Below, in pieces: positions 62,781-64,000 of a stretch of 64,000 nucleotides of DNA. This DNA comes from Echinicola arenosa. GTDB taxonomy: Bacteria; Bacteroidota; Bacteroidia; Cytophagales; Cyclobacteriaceae. Location: assembly GCF_014841125.1 (NCBI RefSeq), contig NZ_JACYTQ010000003.1, positions 682,001-746,000 of the forward strand, in the 5' to 3' direction. A program made the position numbers and the translations under genes. How positions within the stretch are numbered: position 1 is the stretch's first letter; each line of letters starts with the position of its first letter. The notes beneath the pieces are model-generated. The model saw only the letters and a program-made list of their open reading frames with translations. It did no database searches and was not told the DNA's origin.

Positions 62781-62797
62781 TTTTCTTTTCAAGTAAA
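62781..62797. promoter_or_regulatory. Palindromic operator-like site 5 (weak)
   Basis: TTTTCTT-TTC-AAGTAAA, one half-site mismatch, only 8 bp upstream of the DUF5690 copy 2 ATG. Confidence 0.45.
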
Positions 62798-62908
62798 AAC
62801 CGATCCGGTTTTGAAGAAACGTATTTTCTTCAAATGTAAGTCTAAATGGCATGCTCCTGTTAAAAAACTGTATTATGAAAGCGTTAATATTTCATTAACG
62901 GAAATTTA

Positions 62909-62925
62909 TTTTCATATTAGGAAAA
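62909..62925. promoter_or_regulatory. Palindromic operator-like site 6
   Basis: TTTTCAT-ATT-AGGAAAA, in the divergent gap between DUF5690 copy 2 and the XRE-cupin gene. Confidence 0.6.
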
Positions 62926-62953
62926 TTATTTTAATCTTGCGGTCTCAATAATA

Positions 62954-62970
62954 TTTTCATATTAAGAAAA
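62954..62970. promoter_or_regulatory. Palindromic operator-like site 7
   Basis: TTTTCAT-ATT-AAGAAAA, 40 bp ahead of the XRE-cupin start, spaced 45 bp (about four helical turns) from site 6. Confidence 0.65.
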
Positions 62971-63009
62971 ACAAACGTACTTTCACATAGTTAAAAGCAC
63001 ATAAATACT

Positions 63010-63594
63010 ATGGAAAATTCTGAATACTTAACCACTTGGATAGGATCTAAACTTAAAGATATCCGTAAATCCCACAATTTAAAACTGGGCGAGCTGGCTG
63101 ATAAAACCGGAATCAGCATAGCCATGCTAAGTAAAATAGAAAACGGCAGGGTCTTTCCCACTCTTCCTTCCTTGATTCAGGTACTGAACACTTTGGATGT
63201 GGACCTTAATGAGTTTTTTGCTGACCTGAAAGGTGATAAAGAATTTCCAGGGTATTTGTTAAAAAAGCGAAAAGACTATAAATCCATTAAAAAGGAAGAG
63301 GAATCCATTGGGTTTGACTACGAATTGATCCTTAATCACAAAATAGAAAGGTCTTCGATGGAAATATCTCTTTTAACCATCAAAAGTGGCTCCCAAAGAG
63401 ACCAAGTTTCGACTGATGGTTTTGAATACATCTATGTAATTAAGGGAAATCTTCAATACGAATTGGGCGAAAACACTTTCGAACTGGAAGAAGGAGACTC
63501 ACTTTTCTTTAATGGCAATATTCCCCATCTACCTGTCAATAACAAAAAATCAGATGCCATTCTTTTGGTGATCTACTTTATAGAACTTAGATAA
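63010..63594 (+). CDS. XRE-family HTH regulator with C-terminal cupin domain
   Basis: A 194-aa transcription factor. The HTH (about 10-65) reads IGSKLKDIRKSHNLKLGELA, DKTGISIAMLSKIENGR. The C-terminal cupin (about 110-190) reads DGFEYIYVIKGNLQYELGEN, FELEEGDSLFFNGNIPHLPV and would sense a small ligand. This fusion is widely used by catabolic regulators. It sits between a DUF5690 transporter gene (divergent) and a phosphonate-type dehydrogenase 9 bp downstream. It is the best candidate to bind the 17-bp palindrome found in its own promoter and in four other places in the region. Confidence 0.94.
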   Translation: MENSEYLTTWIGSKLKDIRKSHNLKLGELADKTGISIAMLSKIENGRVFPTLPSLIQVLNTLDVDLNEFFADLKGDKEFPGYLLKKRKDYKSIKKEEESIGFDYELILNHKIERSSMEISLLTIKSGSQRDQVSTDGFEYIYVIKGNLQYELGENTFELEEGDSLFFNGNIPHLPVNNKKSDAILLVIYFIELR

Positions 63595-63603
63595 AACCAT
63601 ACC

Positions 63604-64000
63604 ATGAAAAAAGAAGCTGTAGCGAAGGTCTTTATAGAAGCGAAAACTCCATTTTCCAACACAACTATCGCCCTACCTACTTTAGCTGAAGGAGAAACAT
63701 TGGTCAGCACCAGCTATGCCACCATTTGCGCCAGTGATCTACACACCTATTACGGTAGAAGACATTCTTGCAGCCACAGTATCTTAGGACATGAAATCGT
63801 TGGAATCATTGAAAATATTGCTGATGGAGGTGTAAAAGACTACTTTGGTGCTCCCCTCAAAATTGGTGATAAAATCACCTGGTCTGTTTATGCCCATGAC
63901 CCGGGTTCTAAAAATGCCCAAAAAGGTTATCCTCAAAAGTCTGAAGGCCTTTACAAATATGGCCATGAGCAAATGAATGAGGACTATCAGCTTAATGGAG
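63604..64000 (+). CDS. Zinc-dependent alcohol dehydrogenase, phosphonate-catabolism type (partial)
   Basis: Starts at the ATG at 63604 and runs off the window after about 132 codons. Reading: MKKEAVAKVFIEAKTPF, then TICASDLHTYYGRR, SILGHEIVGIIENIADGG and KIGDKITWSVYAHD. The catalytic-zinc pattern C-x-SDLHT plus GHEIVG is typical of medium-chain zinc alcohol dehydrogenases. The TYYGRR and ILGHEIVG features resemble the group annotated as phosphonate catabolism-associated alcohol dehydrogenase (TIGR03366). It follows the XRE-cupin gene by 9 bp and is probably co-transcribed with it, the first visible gene of a catabolic operon continuing beyond the window. Confidence 0.8.
   Translation, partial: MKKEAVAKVFIEAKTPFSNTTIALPTLAEGETLVSTSYATICASDLHTYYGRRHSCSHSILGHEIVGIIENIADGGVKDYFGAPLKIGDKITWSVYAHDPGSKNAQKGYPQKSEGLYKYGHEQMNEDYQLNG

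Noticed and set aside
1-64000. CRISPR array, tRNA, rRNA or riboswitch
   Set aside because: No regularly spaced repeats with spacers, and nothing I could read as a tRNA, rRNA or known riboswitch; a covariance scan would be needed to be certain.

Overview
The window looks like part of the chromosome of a marine-type Bacteroidota, most likely Cytophagales/Cyclobacteriaceae (family-level inference only). The reasons are three SusC/SusD pairs, two ECF sigma/FecR pairs feeding SusC proteins with N-terminal STN domains, many lipoproteins, S1 sulfatases, fucosidases and AT-rich intergenic DNA without strong Shine-Dalgarno sequences. I see no rRNA, tRNA, CRISPR array, IS element or prophage gene.

Region 1 (1-21.6 kb, all minus strand) holds two sigma/FecR-controlled polysaccharide utilisation loci head to tail. 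The downstream one runs ECF sigma, FecR, SusC, SusD, a DUF4127 protein and an S1 sulfatase cut by the window edge. The upstream one runs ECF sigma, FecR, SusC, SusD and a GH95 alpha-L-fucosidase/galactosidase, closed by a hairpin near 12.06 kb. Region 3 (36.3-44.2 kb, minus) is a compact operon without its own SusCD: SGNH acetylesterase, beta-propeller glycosidase, GH29 fucosidase, S1 sulfatase and an NPCBM-domain clan GH-D-like glycosidase. Together these point to breakdown of a sulfated, probably acetylated, fucose-containing polysaccharide such as fucoidan; that substrate is inferred.

Region 2 (21.8-35 kb) is accessory. It holds an unrecognised 725-aa protein with a small TIR/deoxyribosyltransferase-like protein, a membrane protein, a PAS-LuxR regulator, and five tandem lipoprotein genes. 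Each of the five has a nearly constant N-terminal module and a different C-terminal FISUMP (Fibrobacter succinogenes major paralogous) domain, and the genes are separated by exactly 24 bp every time. This array is the most striking structure in the window.

Region 4 (44.7-64 kb) holds an SDR-like protein, PEP synthase, and what I read as a phosphorus-compound module: two DUF5690 MFS-like transporters, a phosphodiesterase/nucleotide pyrophosphatase lipoprotein, two metallophosphoesterases (one fused to a PQQ-like propeller), a SusC/SusD/small-lipoprotein set, an XRE-cupin regulator and the start of a phosphonate-type zinc alcohol dehydrogenase. A 17-bp palindrome, TTTTC(T/A)T-N3-A(A/G)GAAAA, recurs in the two divergent promoter regions and upstream of this SusC. 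It is a good candidate operator that would tie these scattered genes into one regulon.

Two kinds of repeat also stand out: a ~160-bp intergenic element present three times in the same orientation (24.6, 35.2 and 55.3 kb), and arrays of a degenerate 11-bp unit at 2.65 and 35.45 kb.
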